Positions 25,621 to 33,615 of a stretch of 56,494 nucleotides of DNA are shown here, one piece after another. Below the pieces are notes generated by a model. The model worked only from the letters and a program-made list of their open reading frames with translations. It did not search any database and was not told where the DNA came from. The translations under genes and the position numbers were made by a program. Numbering within the stretch: the stretch's first letter is position 1; every line of letters begins with the position of its first letter. The stretch is from Firmicutes bacterium UBA2058 (GTDB lineage Bacteria > Bacillota > Clostridia > Tissierellales > Sedimentibacteraceae), in the NCBI GenBank assembly GCA_002332905.1, contig DDAM01000047.1:1-56494 (forward strand), in the 5' to 3' direction.

Positions 25621-26412
25621 GAGTTTTTTTCTAATTTCATAAATACTTATTGCCGCAGCTATAGATGCATTTAGAGATTCAGTTTGTCCAGTCATTTCTA
25701 TAGTTATACATTCATCAGAAAGCTCTTTTACTTCTTCTGACACACCATTACCTTCGTTGCCTATAACTAGGCAAATCTTTTTAGGATTTTTTATATCATC
25801 AAAGGATTTCGATGAATCAACTACAGTTGATACAACAGTAAATTCATTACTATGTAAATCCTTTATAAAATCATGTGAGTTACCAGCCTCTACAATGGGA
25901 ACTCTAAAAATAGCTCCAGCACAAGCTCTAACTGTTTTATCGTTATAAGCATCTACACAGCATTGTGATAAAACAATTGCACATGGCCCAAAAGCATCAG
26001 CTGTTCTAATTATAGTGCCTAGATTTCCAGGGTCTTGTAGTTTATCACAAAATACCATGAAGTTATAATTTTTCATAATACTCTCAATATTAGGTTTAGT
26101 TTTTTTGGCTATTCCTATAATACCTTGAGATGTTACTGTACTTGAAATTTCTTTAAATAGATTATTATCAACTATATGATATTCTACTTTTTTTTCATCA
26201 ATGTATTTTATTAAATTTGGTATATCCTTTTTATTATTGTTTGATAGGCTTTCTGATATAAGTATAAACTCAAAGCTTACATTTTCTTTTATAGCCTCTT
26301 CTATTAATTTTACACTTTCTACAACATATAAATTATGCGTATCTCTTATTTTTTTATTTTCAAGACTACGCACAAGCTTTATCTTTTGATTATCCTTACT
26401 TTTTATAAGCAT
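25615..26412 (-). CDS. SpoU/TrmH-family RNA 2'-O-methyltransferase
   Basis: A SAM-dependent SPOUT (knotted) methyltransferase acting on rRNA or tRNA ribose. The 265-residue product has an N-terminal RNA-binding substrate domain (KIKLVRSLENKK) and the three SpoU motifs: QDPGNLGTIIRTADAFG, CLVIGNEGNGVSEE and SLNASIAAAISIYE. The ATG at 26412 has AAGGGATG upstream; the longer frame has no SD. Genes of this type often sit upstream of pheST in Firmicutes. The exact target nucleotide cannot be read from sequence. Confidence 0.9.
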   Translation of the reverse strand: MLIKSKDNQKIKLVRSLENKKIRDTHNLYVVESVKLIEEAIKENVSFEFILISESLSNNNKKDIPNLIKYIDEKKVEYHIVDNNLFKEISSTVTSQGIIGIAKKTKPNIESIMKNYNFMVFCDKLQDPGNLGTIIRTADAFGPCAIVLSQCCVDAYNDKTVRACAGAIFRVPIVEAGNSHDFIKDLHSNEFTVVSTVVDSSKSFDDIKNPKKICLVIGNEGNGVSEEVKELSDECITIEMTGQTESLNASIAAAISIYEIRKKLL

Positions 26413-26446
26413 AACGTCATCCCTTTTATTTTTGTATTTTGTACTT

Positions 26447-26519
26447 ATACTAATCACGATTATAAAACCTCGAAAATCTTCGTAAAAAGCTTGGATTTAT
26501 AGTTTTTTAAGATTAGTAT
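26447..26519. repeat. Dispersed palindromic repeat D, copy 3 (best termini)
   Basis: A 73-base element with perfect 9-base inverted ends ATACTAATC (26447-26455) and GATTAGTAT (26511-26519). Inside are ATTATAAAACCTC and CTTGGATTTATAGTTTTTT, both shared with 30-110. It lies between two minus-strand genes and contains no reading frame. Confidence 0.65.
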
Positions 26520-26543
26520 TCTAAGAGATTACTATATATTATT

Positions 26544-27461
26544 TTAAAAATCAAGTAATTCTTGTAATATGGCTTGTTTTTCGCATTCTTCTGCTGTTTT
26601 TAGCAATTCTACGATAGCTTCTCTATTTTCTTTTAAGGACAAGTCAGTTGATGTTTTTAGCTCAAATGCTTTTTGCCAAGATTCATATACTGTTTTATAA
26701 AGCTTACATAACTCTGTTAAATTATATTTCTCAAAAAATTTCCAGGCATACCATTTTAGTGGTGCATATGTACCCAAGTAATATTCTAGATTCCACGAAA
26801 CATTAGGGTCAAAATCACATTCAAAGAAACTAATCAAAGTAGGATAAACTTCTAGTCCTTTTTTATTATCACACCATTCCTCTCCGTTCAAATGCCCTTT
26901 TGCTAGTTTTAACGTATCAGATATTATATTTTCTTGTGTTTTATTGTTTATGCCTGTTATTGTCAATACATTTAAAATTGGTACTTCTCGTGTACCTAAA
27001 GCCGAATAATCCATTTCATCCTCTTTACCTGTTATTGAAAGAGTTGCATACTTTTGTCTTTCATCATCATAACCGATAATCAGCCCCCATTCAGGAATAC
27101 CTATATCCCAAGAAATTGCAGCAATGCCATTATCAATAGATTTTTTAATCATGCCATACGCAACATTTCTTCTTTCTTCTTCTAGATTATCCTGTCCCCA
27201 TAATCGTTCAATATAGTCGCAAGTAATTCCGCCATTTTCTACCCATTTTTTTTGCTGATTAAATGACCATATACTCGTAGCACTTGGGCAAAGATCAGAA
27301 GCTATCCACATACGAAAAGCAAATCCACTGGTAGCAATAATATCTTCAGAATAATTGCTATAAGAACTGTTTTTCACAGCCGCAGCTAAGGATTTTGCAA
27401 AAGAAAATAAATATCCTGTGCTATCGTAAACACCATCCCAAGTTAAACTTAATTGTTTCAT
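26544..27461 (-). CDS. Uncharacterised protein paired with an AraC regulator
   Basis: A 305-residue soluble protein with no signal peptide or membrane segment. I do not recognise a named function. Visible features are a Trp/Tyr-rich N-terminal half with a cysteine in ASDLCPSATSIW and a segment AAISWDIGIPEWGLIIGYDDE that resembles the His/Asp loop region of papain-like or BtrH N-terminal folds, although the usual catalytic histidine is not apparent there. The C-terminal third is helical. It starts one base after the AraC-family gene, with GGGGGAAG as SD, so the two are one transcription unit. I would treat it as a small-molecule-response protein of unknown chemistry. Confidence 0.6.
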   Translation of the reverse strand: MKQLSLTWDGVYDSTGYLFSFAKSLAAAVKNSSYSNYSEDIIATSGFAFRMWIASDLCPSATSIWSFNQQKKWVENGGITCDYIERLWGQDNLEEERRNVAYGMIKKSIDNGIAAISWDIGIPEWGLIIGYDDERQKYATLSITGKEDEMDYSALGTREVPILNVLTITGINNKTQENIISDTLKLAKGHLNGEEWCDNKKGLEVYPTLISFFECDFDPNVSWNLEYYLGTYAPLKWYAWKFFEKYNLTELCKLYKTVYESWQKAFELKTSTDLSLKENREAIVELLKTAEECEKQAILQELLDF

Positions 27462-27462
27462 T

Positions 27463-28290
27463 TTACTTCCCCCTTATTGGTATAAAAATTTTCTCAGAAA
27501 ATGCTCTGCTTTGCTCAATATAACTTTCAAACTCATAGGTACCTGTTATTTCATATTCACTATTAGGAAGCCATATTTTATAGATATAATCCCATGTACG
27601 ATGAATGTTATTAACAAAACCTGCATGTGAAGACAGTGGCGTTTGGAATACTGCATATTGACCGCTATTTATATAAATTTTCTGTGTATCTGATAAATCT
27701 CCTTTTGCTTCATCAGTACGCACACCAATGTAATAGTCAAGCCTATTTTTTTCTTTATTCCAACTACTAACTCCAAAGTCCTCGCAAATTATACCGCCTG
27801 ACAATCGCAACGAAAATTTTTTTGCATTGTATTTATTCCAAAAATTCGGAGGGTAATTCTCATCACTTTCGTAAACTGTAAGTGAAAAGGATTTAACATT
27901 GATTATTTTAGGCTCAATTCTAAATGGTGTAACATCAAAATTTAACGGTTCATAGAGCTTTAGGCTATTTCTAGAGAGCTTATATTCTTTTGGCAGGATA
28001 TTATGTTCTGCCTTAAAAGCGCGAATGAAATTCTCTTTTGAATTAAAACCATAAGCAAAAGCAATTTCAGAAATGTATTCTTCATTCTCACAGATCAATT
28101 TAGCTATTTCACTTATCCGTCGTTTTCTAATATAATCAGCAGGAGTAAGCCCAGTAAGTTCTTTAAATATACGCAAAAAGTGATATTGAGAATAACCACA
28201 TGCCTTTGCACAAGCATATAAATCAATTTCATTCTTTAAATTTTTTTCTATGTATTCCACAGCTTTTGCAATATGCTCTTTATAGACCAT
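27463..28290 (-). CDS. AraC-family regulator with GyrI-like effector domain
   Basis: The 275-residue protein has an N-terminal AraC DNA-binding domain with two helix-turn-helix motifs (ACAKACGYSQYHFLRIFKE and ISEIAFAYGFNSKENFIRAF, ending in LPKEYK). The C-terminal GyrI-like domain (about 115-275) commonly binds drugs or hydrophobic ligands. Domain order is that of the Rob/SoxS-GyrI architecture. ATG at 28290 follows AGGTGG; the longer frame begins at GTG. It is coupled to the gene at 26544-27461, its likely target or partner. Confidence 0.88.
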   Translation of the reverse strand: MVYKEHIAKAVEYIEKNLKNEIDLYACAKACGYSQYHFLRIFKELTGLTPADYIRKRRISEIAKLICENEEYISEIAFAYGFNSKENFIRAFKAEHNILPKEYKLSRNSLKLYEPLNFDVTPFRIEPKIINVKSFSLTVYESDENYPPNFWNKYNAKKFSLRLSGGIICEDFGVSSWNKEKNRLDYYIGVRTDEAKGDLSDTQKIYINSGQYAVFQTPLSSHAGFVNNIHRTWDYIYKIWLPNSEYEITGTYEFESYIEQSRAFSEKIFIPIRGK

Positions 28291-28365
28291 AGACACCACC
28301 TGATTAAATTATATAACATTATTTACTTATAGAATTGATAAAAATTGCTATATTAACTTCAATAA

Positions 28366-29025
28366 TTAATCCCTTACCTCTTTTTGTTCTATCTTTCTTA
28401 AATTATCATTATGACCTAATAGCACAACTACATCTCCTGCTTTTATAATATCATCAGCATATGGAGAAATATTTATCTTGTCTCCTGTTTTTATAGCCAT
28501 TACACTAACTCCCATTTTATTTGGAAGTTTAAGCTCAAACAAAGCCTTGTTTTCCCATTCGCTCAATGCAACAACTTCAATTATACTATAGTCTGGCATT
28601 AATTCAATTACATCAAGTATATTTGATGATATTATATTATGCGCTACTCTTACTCCCATGTCCCTTTCTGGAAATACAACCTTATCTGCGCCTATCTTAT
28701 ACAAAACCTTGCCGTGTATTTCACTTTGAGCCTTAGCAATTACAGTTTTAACTCCTAGCTCCTTTACTATTAAGGTAGCCATAATTGAAGCCTGAATATT
28801 AGAACCTATAGTTATTACTGCAACGTCAAAGTTTCTTATACCTAAAGCCCTTAATGCATTTTCATCCTCAGCATCAGCTTGGATAGCATGAGTTACATGC
28901 TCAGATATTTCTTGAATTATATTAATGTCCTCATCAACTGCAAGCACATCATATCCTAATTTATATAACGTCTTAGCAACTGATTCTCCAAATCTTCCAC
29001 AACCAATAACAACAAATTGTCTCAT
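28366..29025 (-). CDS. ktrA: Potassium uptake regulatory subunit KtrA (RCK)
   Basis: A 219-residue cytosolic RCK protein that gates the KtrB channel in response to ATP/ADP. The Rossmann domain has VIGCGRFGESVAKTL, followed by the acidic AVDED at the ribose-binding position and a TIGSNIQASI loop. The RCK-C (TrkA_C) domain occupies about 140-215. The size fits KtrA/KtrC rather than the double-domain TrkA. It follows ktrB with a single hairpin repeat between, whose SD AAGGAGG serves this gene. Confidence 0.92.
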   Translation of the reverse strand: MRQFVVIGCGRFGESVAKTLYKLGYDVLAVDEDINIIQEISEHVTHAIQADAEDENALRALGIRNFDVAVITIGSNIQASIMATLIVKELGVKTVIAKAQSEIHGKVLYKIGADKVVFPERDMGVRVAHNIISSNILDVIELMPDYSIIEVVALSEWENKALFELKLPNKMGVSVMAIKTGDKINISPYADDIIKAGDVVVLLGHNDNLRKIEQKEVRD

Positions 29026-29030
29026 AACTT

Positions 29031-29053
29031 CCTCCTTTACGCCGCTTGCGGCA
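29031..29053 (-). repeat. Hairpin repeat A (stem 2 only) between ktrB and ktrA
   Basis: GTGCCGC/GCGGCGT (core 29041-29052) starts immediately after the ktrB stop and is joined to AAAGGAGG, the ktrA SD. There is no room for stem 1. Confidence 0.7.
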
Positions 29054-30415
29054 CTAACCTATAATAATTTTACCTTCTGGGTAAGTATAATTTCCAACAC
29101 ATCCATGCTGGCGTGAAGCAACAGCAAGCGCTATAGTAAGAGGTCCTAAACGTCCTATAAACATTGTACATGATATTACTATTTTACTTAGAGTGCTTAA
29201 AAATGGTGTAACATTTCTTGTAAGTCCAACTGTTCCAAATGCTGAAACAGATTCAAACAGCAAATCAACATAAGAAAAACTATTAGTAGTCTCAACTATA
29301 CTTAATATTATTGAAACCACAATTACAACAGCAAATGCAATTCCTATAACAGATATTGCCTTCATAATAATAGTAAAGGGAATACGCTTCTGATAGATTT
29401 CTATATCCTTTTTACCATATATTGTGCTGTGTATAGCTAAAACTGCTACTGCTATTGTAGTAATCTTAACTCCACCAGCAGTGGATCCTGATGATCCGCC
29501 TACAAACATAAGTATTATCATCAATATCGCTGTAGAATCTCTCATAGATGCCATATCAACTGTACAATATCCCGCAGTTCTAGCGGCAACGCTTTGGAAA
29601 TAGGATGCTTGAAGCTTGCCAAAAAAGTTTAATTCTCCAATTGTACCTGTATTATTATACTCTAAAGCTAAAAATAAAATTGTACCTGAAATTAATAATA
29701 TAGCTGTCATAACTAAAACAATTTTAGTATGTAAGCTAAATTTTTTAAAACGTCTAACCTTAATTAGTTCTATAACAACTATGTATCCTAATCCACCAAA
29801 GATAATTAAAAATGTTGTGCATATATTAATTATTGGATTAACTACATACGGCATAAAGCTTTGGGAGCCTATAAGATCAAATCCGGCATTGCAAAATGCT
29901 GATATTGCATGGAAAATACTATACCAAATTCCTGTTAAAAAACCATATTCCTTGCAAAATACTAGTGAAAATATTAACGCTCCAATAAGCTCAACAGTAA
30001 ATGTATATATAAGTACATTTTTAGTTAATCTAACAACACCTTGCAATTCATCTGCATTTCTTTCTTCTTTAATTAGCAAGCGGGTTTTAAGTGATATTTT
30101 TTTACCTAAGAAAAAGAATATAAATGTAGACAGCGTCATCAAGCCAAGTCCACCAATTTGTATTAAAAATAAAATTACAACTTTACCAAAAAAAGTCCAT
30201 TGTGTAGCCGTTGTCACAACAGTTAAACCTGTAACACACACAGCTGATGTGGCTGTAAAGAGCGCATCTATAAACCCTAAGCTATTGCCATCAACACTCG
30301 CAAAAGGAAAATTTAATAATGTTGCACCAAAAAATACTACACCTACAAATCCCAATATAAAAAGTAATGATGGATTTCTTTTAAAGGAATTATCATTAAT
30401 ATTATTGCCTTCCAT
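29054..30415 (-). CDS. ktrB: Potassium uptake channel subunit KtrB/TrkH
   Basis: A 453-residue polytopic protein with the four M1-P-M2 repeats of the Trk/Ktr/HKT superfamily. Pore-loop segments with the selectivity-filter glycine are visible at TSAVCVTGLT, SAFCNAGFDL, AARTAGYCT and SAFGTVGLTR; the conserved GGSSGSTAGGVK loop lies between repeats three and four. It carries K+ (often Na+-coupled) and forms a complex with KtrA, encoded next. Confidence 0.93.
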   Translation of the reverse strand: MEGNNINDNSFKRNPSLLFILGFVGVVFFGATLLNFPFASVDGNSLGFIDALFTATSAVCVTGLTVVTTATQWTFFGKVVILFLIQIGGLGLMTLSTFIFFFLGKKISLKTRLLIKEERNADELQGVVRLTKNVLIYTFTVELIGALIFSLVFCKEYGFLTGIWYSIFHAISAFCNAGFDLIGSQSFMPYVVNPIINICTTFLIIFGGLGYIVVIELIKVRRFKKFSLHTKIVLVMTAILLISGTILFLALEYNNTGTIGELNFFGKLQASYFQSVAARTAGYCTVDMASMRDSTAILMIILMFVGGSSGSTAGGVKITTIAVAVLAIHSTIYGKKDIEIYQKRIPFTIIMKAISVIGIAFAVVIVVSIILSIVETTNSFSYVDLLFESVSAFGTVGLTRNVTPFLSTLSKIVISCTMFIGRLGPLTIALAVASRQHGCVGNYTYPEGKIIIG

Positions 30416-30526
30416 AAACTAGCACCTCTATTCGTTATATGTACATATAATGATACAATTATATCTTAATATTCATATTTTTCAATATTTTTTTGATATA
30501 ATTAAATAATAAGCTGCATAAATAAC

Positions 30527-30550
30527 AAAAAGACTGTTGCCAGCCTTTTA
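30527..30550 (-). terminator. Intrinsic terminator of infC-rpmI-rplT
   Basis: On the minus strand AAAGGCTG, GCAA loop, CAGTCTTT, then TTGTTATT, 15 bases after the rplT stop. One G-U pair. Confidence 0.8.
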
Positions 30551-30563
30551 TTATTAATTAGTC

Positions 30564-30908
30564 CTATTTTACTAAATCTACAAGCTTAGTGAATCCAGCT
30601 GGATCATATATAGCCATTTCAGAAAGCATTTTTCTGTTAATTTCTATGTTAGCTTGTCTTAGTCCACTTATAAATTTGCTATATGAAATACCATTCGCTC
30701 TTGTAGCAGCATTGATTCTTGCTATCCACAATTGTCTGTATTCTCTTTTCTTTTGTTTTCTTCCTACGTAAGCATAAGCAAGCGACTTCATTACTGCTTG
30801 ATTAGCCATTTTATAATGTTTACTTTTAGCACCATAGTATCCTTTAGCAAGTTTTAGGACTTTACGATGATTCTTTTTAGCGTTAACGGCTCTTTTTACT
30901 CTTGCCAT
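30564..30908 (-). CDS. rplT: 50S ribosomal protein L20
   Basis: L20 is a primary 23S rRNA-binding assembly protein and, in Firmicutes, the repressor of its own operon through the leader RNA. The 114-residue product has RVKRAVNAKKNHRKVLKLAK at the N-terminus and the globular C-terminal domain with NRKMLSEMAIYDPAGF. It is slightly shorter than the usual 117-119 residues at the C-terminus. Last gene of infC-rpmI-rplT. Confidence 0.98.
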   Translation of the reverse strand: MARVKRAVNAKKNHRKVLKLAKGYYGAKSKHYKMANQAVMKSLAYAYVGRKQKKREYRQLWIARINAATRANGISYSKFISGLRQANIEINRKMLSEMAIYDPAGFTKLVDLVK

Positions 30909-30935
30909 TTTAAACTTCCTCCTTTATGGTTATTC

Positions 30936-31130
30936 TTAATATGGTAGTATTTTTCTTATTCTTGGAGCATCTACATCAGATACTAAAGTACCTTTTCTTA
31001 AATTTCTTATTGATTTACTTTCTTTTTTACCTGTAAAGTGATTTTTTCCGGACTTTGCTCTTTTAAATTTTCCACTTCCTGTTTTAGTAAATCTCTTAGC
31101 TGCTGATCTGTTAGTTTTTACCTTTGGCAT
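30936..31130 (-). CDS. rpmI: 50S ribosomal protein L35
   Basis: A 64-residue basic protein, MPKVKTNRSAAKRFTKTGSG, with the family core FTGKKESKSIRNLRKGTLVS. Normal length. Lies between infC and rplT with a strong AAGGAGG SD. Confidence 0.98.
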   Translation of the reverse strand: MPKVKTNRSAAKRFTKTGSGKFKRAKSGKNHFTGKKESKSIRNLRKGTLVSDVDAPRIRKILPY

Positions 31131-31159
31131 AGCTCTTCCTCCTTCTTATGTTACTTATG

Positions 31160-31666
31160 TTAATTTTTAGGATTTAAAAACATTATCATATTTCTGCCTT
31201 CTATTTTAGGCATCTTTTCTATCGTTGATTTTTCGCTAGTCAATTCAGCAAATTTCATCAAAACTTTTTGACCAATATCTGAATATCCTATCTCTCTACC
31301 TCTAAATCTAACAACGACTTTAACTCTATCTCCGTCTTCTAAAAACTTAGAAGCATTTTTCGCTTTCACTCCTAAATCATGCTCTTCAATGTTTGGAGTC
31401 AATCTAATTTCTTTTACACTAATTACTTTTTGTTTTTTCTTAGATTCTTTCTCTTTCTTGGTTAACTCATACTTATACTTACCATAGCTCATAATTTTAC
31501 AAACTGGTGGTACAGCATTTGGTGATATGTTAACTAAATCTAATTTTTGCTTTTCAGCAAGGTCTAAAGCTTCATCTATGCTTATAACCCCTAATTGATT
31601 TCCATCAGAGTCAATGACTCTTACTTCCTTTTCACGAATTTGATCGTTAATTTGAAGTTCTTTAAT
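31160..31666 (-). CDS. infC: Translation initiation factor IF-3 (ATT start)
   Basis: IF-3 binds the 30S subunit and checks start codon and initiator tRNA. From the ATT at 31664-31666 the product is 168 residues: KELQINDQIREKEVRVID, GVISIDEALDLAEKQKLDLV, the linker with KIMSYGKYKYELTKKEKESKKKQK, and the C-terminal domain with VVVRFRGREI. No ATG exists before codon 59, so a start at the first ATG would delete the N-terminal domain. AGGAGGTG lies nine bases upstream of the ATT. A rare start codon in infC is a known autoregulatory device, used because IF-3 itself rejects it. Confidence 0.95.
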   Translation of the reverse strand: MKELQINDQIREKEVRVIDSDGNQLGVISIDEALDLAEKQKLDLVNISPNAVPPVCKIMSYGKYKYELTKKEKESKKKQKVISVKEIRLTPNIEEHDLGVKAKNASKFLEDGDRVKVVVRFRGREIGYSDIGQKVLMKFAELTSEKSTIEKMPKIEGRNMIMFLNPKN

Positions 31667-31689
31667 AAAGATACACCTCCTACAATAAA

Positions 31690-31846
31690 AAAAGATAGCT
31701 TTAAACCGCTATCTCAAACATACAAAAATCTGTATCTTTTATGATAACCCTACTAACAGTACAGAGTGTACAAAGTATACAAAGTATACTTAATTCACTT
31801 TAACGCCATAAGGTGAGAAGCGGTTACTTCTTCTTGTCACTATGAT
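31690..31846 (-). promoter_or_regulatory. L20-type leader RNA with terminator, upstream of infC
   Basis: The transcript between the promoter and infC contains AAGAAGTAACCGCTTCTCACC, which I recognise as typical of the Firmicute infC/L20 leader, then long inverted segments and a terminator AGATAGC/GCTATCT with seven T residues (31693-31714) just before the SD. Expected behaviour: L20 binding promotes termination. The direct and inverted GTATAC-type repeats at 31770-31790 are probably part of the fold. Confidence 0.8.
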
Positions 31847-31875
31847 AGTATATAACTTAAACTATAAAATGTCAA
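31847..31875 (-). promoter_or_regulatory. SigA promoter of infC-rpmI-rplT
   Basis: On the minus strand TTGACA (31870-31875), 17 bases, TATACT (31847-31852). Confidence 0.82.
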
Positions 31876-31996
31876 CATTATTTTTATGTTTTTTTATAAT
31901 TCTTATAAATTTTGTAATAGTTTTTCACTATTTAGGTAAAAATATAATCAACTATATAAATTAAATAATAAAAAAATATAAGTAATAGGAGCTAAA

Positions 31997-33538
31997 ATGA
32001 AAAACAAATTTTACCTTTTATCATTTATTCTTGTTTTATATAATATTATAATATATATTTTATCAAAAATATTTACATTATCAATTTGGTTCTATTTACC
32101 TTTTGTTATATATCTAATTGCTATGATAGCATATTTTTTTGCAAATGGAAAGAAAAATACAGAAGAAACTGATGAGCTTTCAGTATCAATTGGCAATTTT
32201 GACAAAAAAAAGACTGAGGTAGAGGTTTCAAAATTTTCATTTGAAGATATTGCTGGCTTAGAAGAAATCAAAGAAGATTTTAATGATATAATTGATTTTT
32301 TAAATGATGAGCAAAAATATAAGGCTATGGATGCTAAGGTTCCTCGTGGTGCAATACTTTATGGTCCTCCAGGAACTGGCAAAACAATTTTAGCTAAGGC
32401 AATAGCTGGAGAAGCTAAAGCTACTTTTATTTATGCAAGTGGATCTGAATTTGTAGAAAAATATGTTGGTGTAGGAGCTAAAAGAGTTAGGACACTGTTT
32501 GAAAGAGCTAAAAAAGAAGCACCTAGTATTGTTTTTATTGATGAGGTAGATGCTCTAGGAAGCAAAAGAAATACCGAAAGCAATAATGAAAAGGATCAGA
32601 CACTAAATCAATTATTAGTAGAGCTTGACGGATTTAACAATACGCAAAATGTTATTGTAATAGCAGCCACAAACAGGATAGATTTACTTGATGAAGCACT
32701 TTTAAGACCTGGTAGATTTGATAGAAAAATATATGTTGGCAACCCAAATTATAACTCAAGATTAAAAATACTCGAGGTTCATACTAAAAATAAGCCACTT
32801 GATAAAAAAGTATGCTTATCTGATATAGCCAATAAAACACATGGATTCTCAGGAGCTCAACTTGCAAACATAGCAAACGAAGCAGCATTAAAAGCTATAA
32901 AGGATAGAAATAAAAAAATTATACAAGAAAATTTTGAATTTGCTATCGAAAAAATAGCAGCCGGACTTGAGATAAAAAACCCGACTGTAAGTAAAAAGGA
33001 AAAACAAACAGTAGCCTATCACGAAGCTGGGCATGCAGTAGCAGCAAAGGTATTAAATATTGATAAAATTCAAAAGATTTCTATTATACCAAGAGACAAG
33101 GCACTTGGATATGTAATGAAATTCCCTACAGAGGATAAGTATCTATATACTAGAAATGAACTCTACAATAGGATTATTGTATTCTTAGCGGGAAGAGCAG
33201 CAGAGGAAATATATATAGGAGAAATATCATCTGGAGCTTCTAATGATTTAAAAGAATCCACTAATTTAGTATATGAAATGATATGTAGTTACGGAATGAG
33301 CAAAAATCTTGAAAATTTTTACATTGATGAACAGCTGTTTAAGTATTTTGTAGAGCCTATAAAGGTTGAAGCATCAGAGCTTATTAAAAAATTATATAAG
33401 GATTCTGTTGCTCTAATAGAAAGCCATAAAGAAATAACAGAATATATTGCACAGTATTTAATGACATACGAATGTATTGATTCGGCTAAGCTTGAAGAAA
33501 TTTTTAATCAATTTAATTATGAAGCACAAGCAAATTAA
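31997..33538 (+). CDS. Compact FtsH-like membrane AAA+ zinc protease
   Basis: A 513-residue member of the FtsH family, which unfolds and degrades membrane and regulatory proteins. Two transmembrane segments (about 5-24 and 30-50) are separated by only a few residues, so the roughly 70-100-residue extracytoplasmic domain of ordinary FtsH is missing. The AAA module has Walker A GPPGTGKT (123-130), pore loop YVGVGA (usually FVGVGA), Walker B IVFIDEVDALG and the second region of homology ending in LLRPGRFDRKI. The zinc site HEAGH (342-346) and third ligand Asp417 (SGASNDLKE) are intact, so it should be active. It stands alone, divergent from infC, with SD AGGAG. A second, full-length FtsH elsewhere is likely. 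Confidence 0.88.
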   Translation: MKNKFYLLSFILVLYNIIIYILSKIFTLSIWFYLPFVIYLIAMIAYFFANGKKNTEETDELSVSIGNFDKKKTEVEVSKFSFEDIAGLEEIKEDFNDIIDFLNDEQKYKAMDAKVPRGAILYGPPGTGKTILAKAIAGEAKATFIYASGSEFVEKYVGVGAKRVRTLFERAKKEAPSIVFIDEVDALGSKRNTESNNEKDQTLNQLLVELDGFNNTQNVIVIAATNRIDLLDEALLRPGRFDRKIYVGNPNYNSRLKILEVHTKNKPLDKKVCLSDIANKTHGFSGAQLANIANEAALKAIKDRNKKIIQENFEFAIEKIAAGLEIKNPTVSKKEKQTVAYHEAGHAVAAKVLNIDKIQKISIIPRDKALGYVMKFPTEDKYLYTRNELYNRIIVFLAGRAAEEIYIGEISSGASNDLKESTNLVYEMICSYGMSKNLENFYIDEQLFKYFVEPIKVEASELIKKLYKDSVALIESHKEITEYIAQYLMTYECIDSAKLEEIFNQFNYEAQAN

Positions 33539-33544
33539 AAAACA

Positions 33545-33586
33545 AACGTCACAAAGCTATTTAATCAACAGCTTTGTGACGTTTTT
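33545..33586 (+). terminator. Intrinsic terminator after the FtsH-like gene
   Basis: AACGTCACAAAGCT/AGCTTTGTGACGTT, a perfect 14-base stem followed by TTT. It lies between convergent genes and could serve both directions. Confidence 0.9.
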
Positions 33587-33588
33587 AC

Positions 33589-33615
33589 ATAGTGTGAATG
33601 ATTTTTTCACACTAT
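33589..33615. repeat. GTGTGAA hairpin at the stop of the M23 gene
   Basis: ATAGTGTGAA/TTCACACTAT perfect stem overlapping the stop codon of the minus-strand gene at 33612. It closely resembles stem 1 of repeat A at 51078-51104, which also overlaps a stop codon. Confidence 0.6.

Noticed and set aside
29616..30422. Plus-strand 268-codon frame antisense to ktrB
   Set aside because: It is a mirror of the hydrophobic ktrB gene, lacks an SD and shows no motif. ktrB has clear pore loops.
31755..31800. GTATAC-type short repeats that might suggest an operator or small CRISPR-like array
   Set aside because: They are in the L20-type leader, are too short and few, and are better explained as part of the leader fold.
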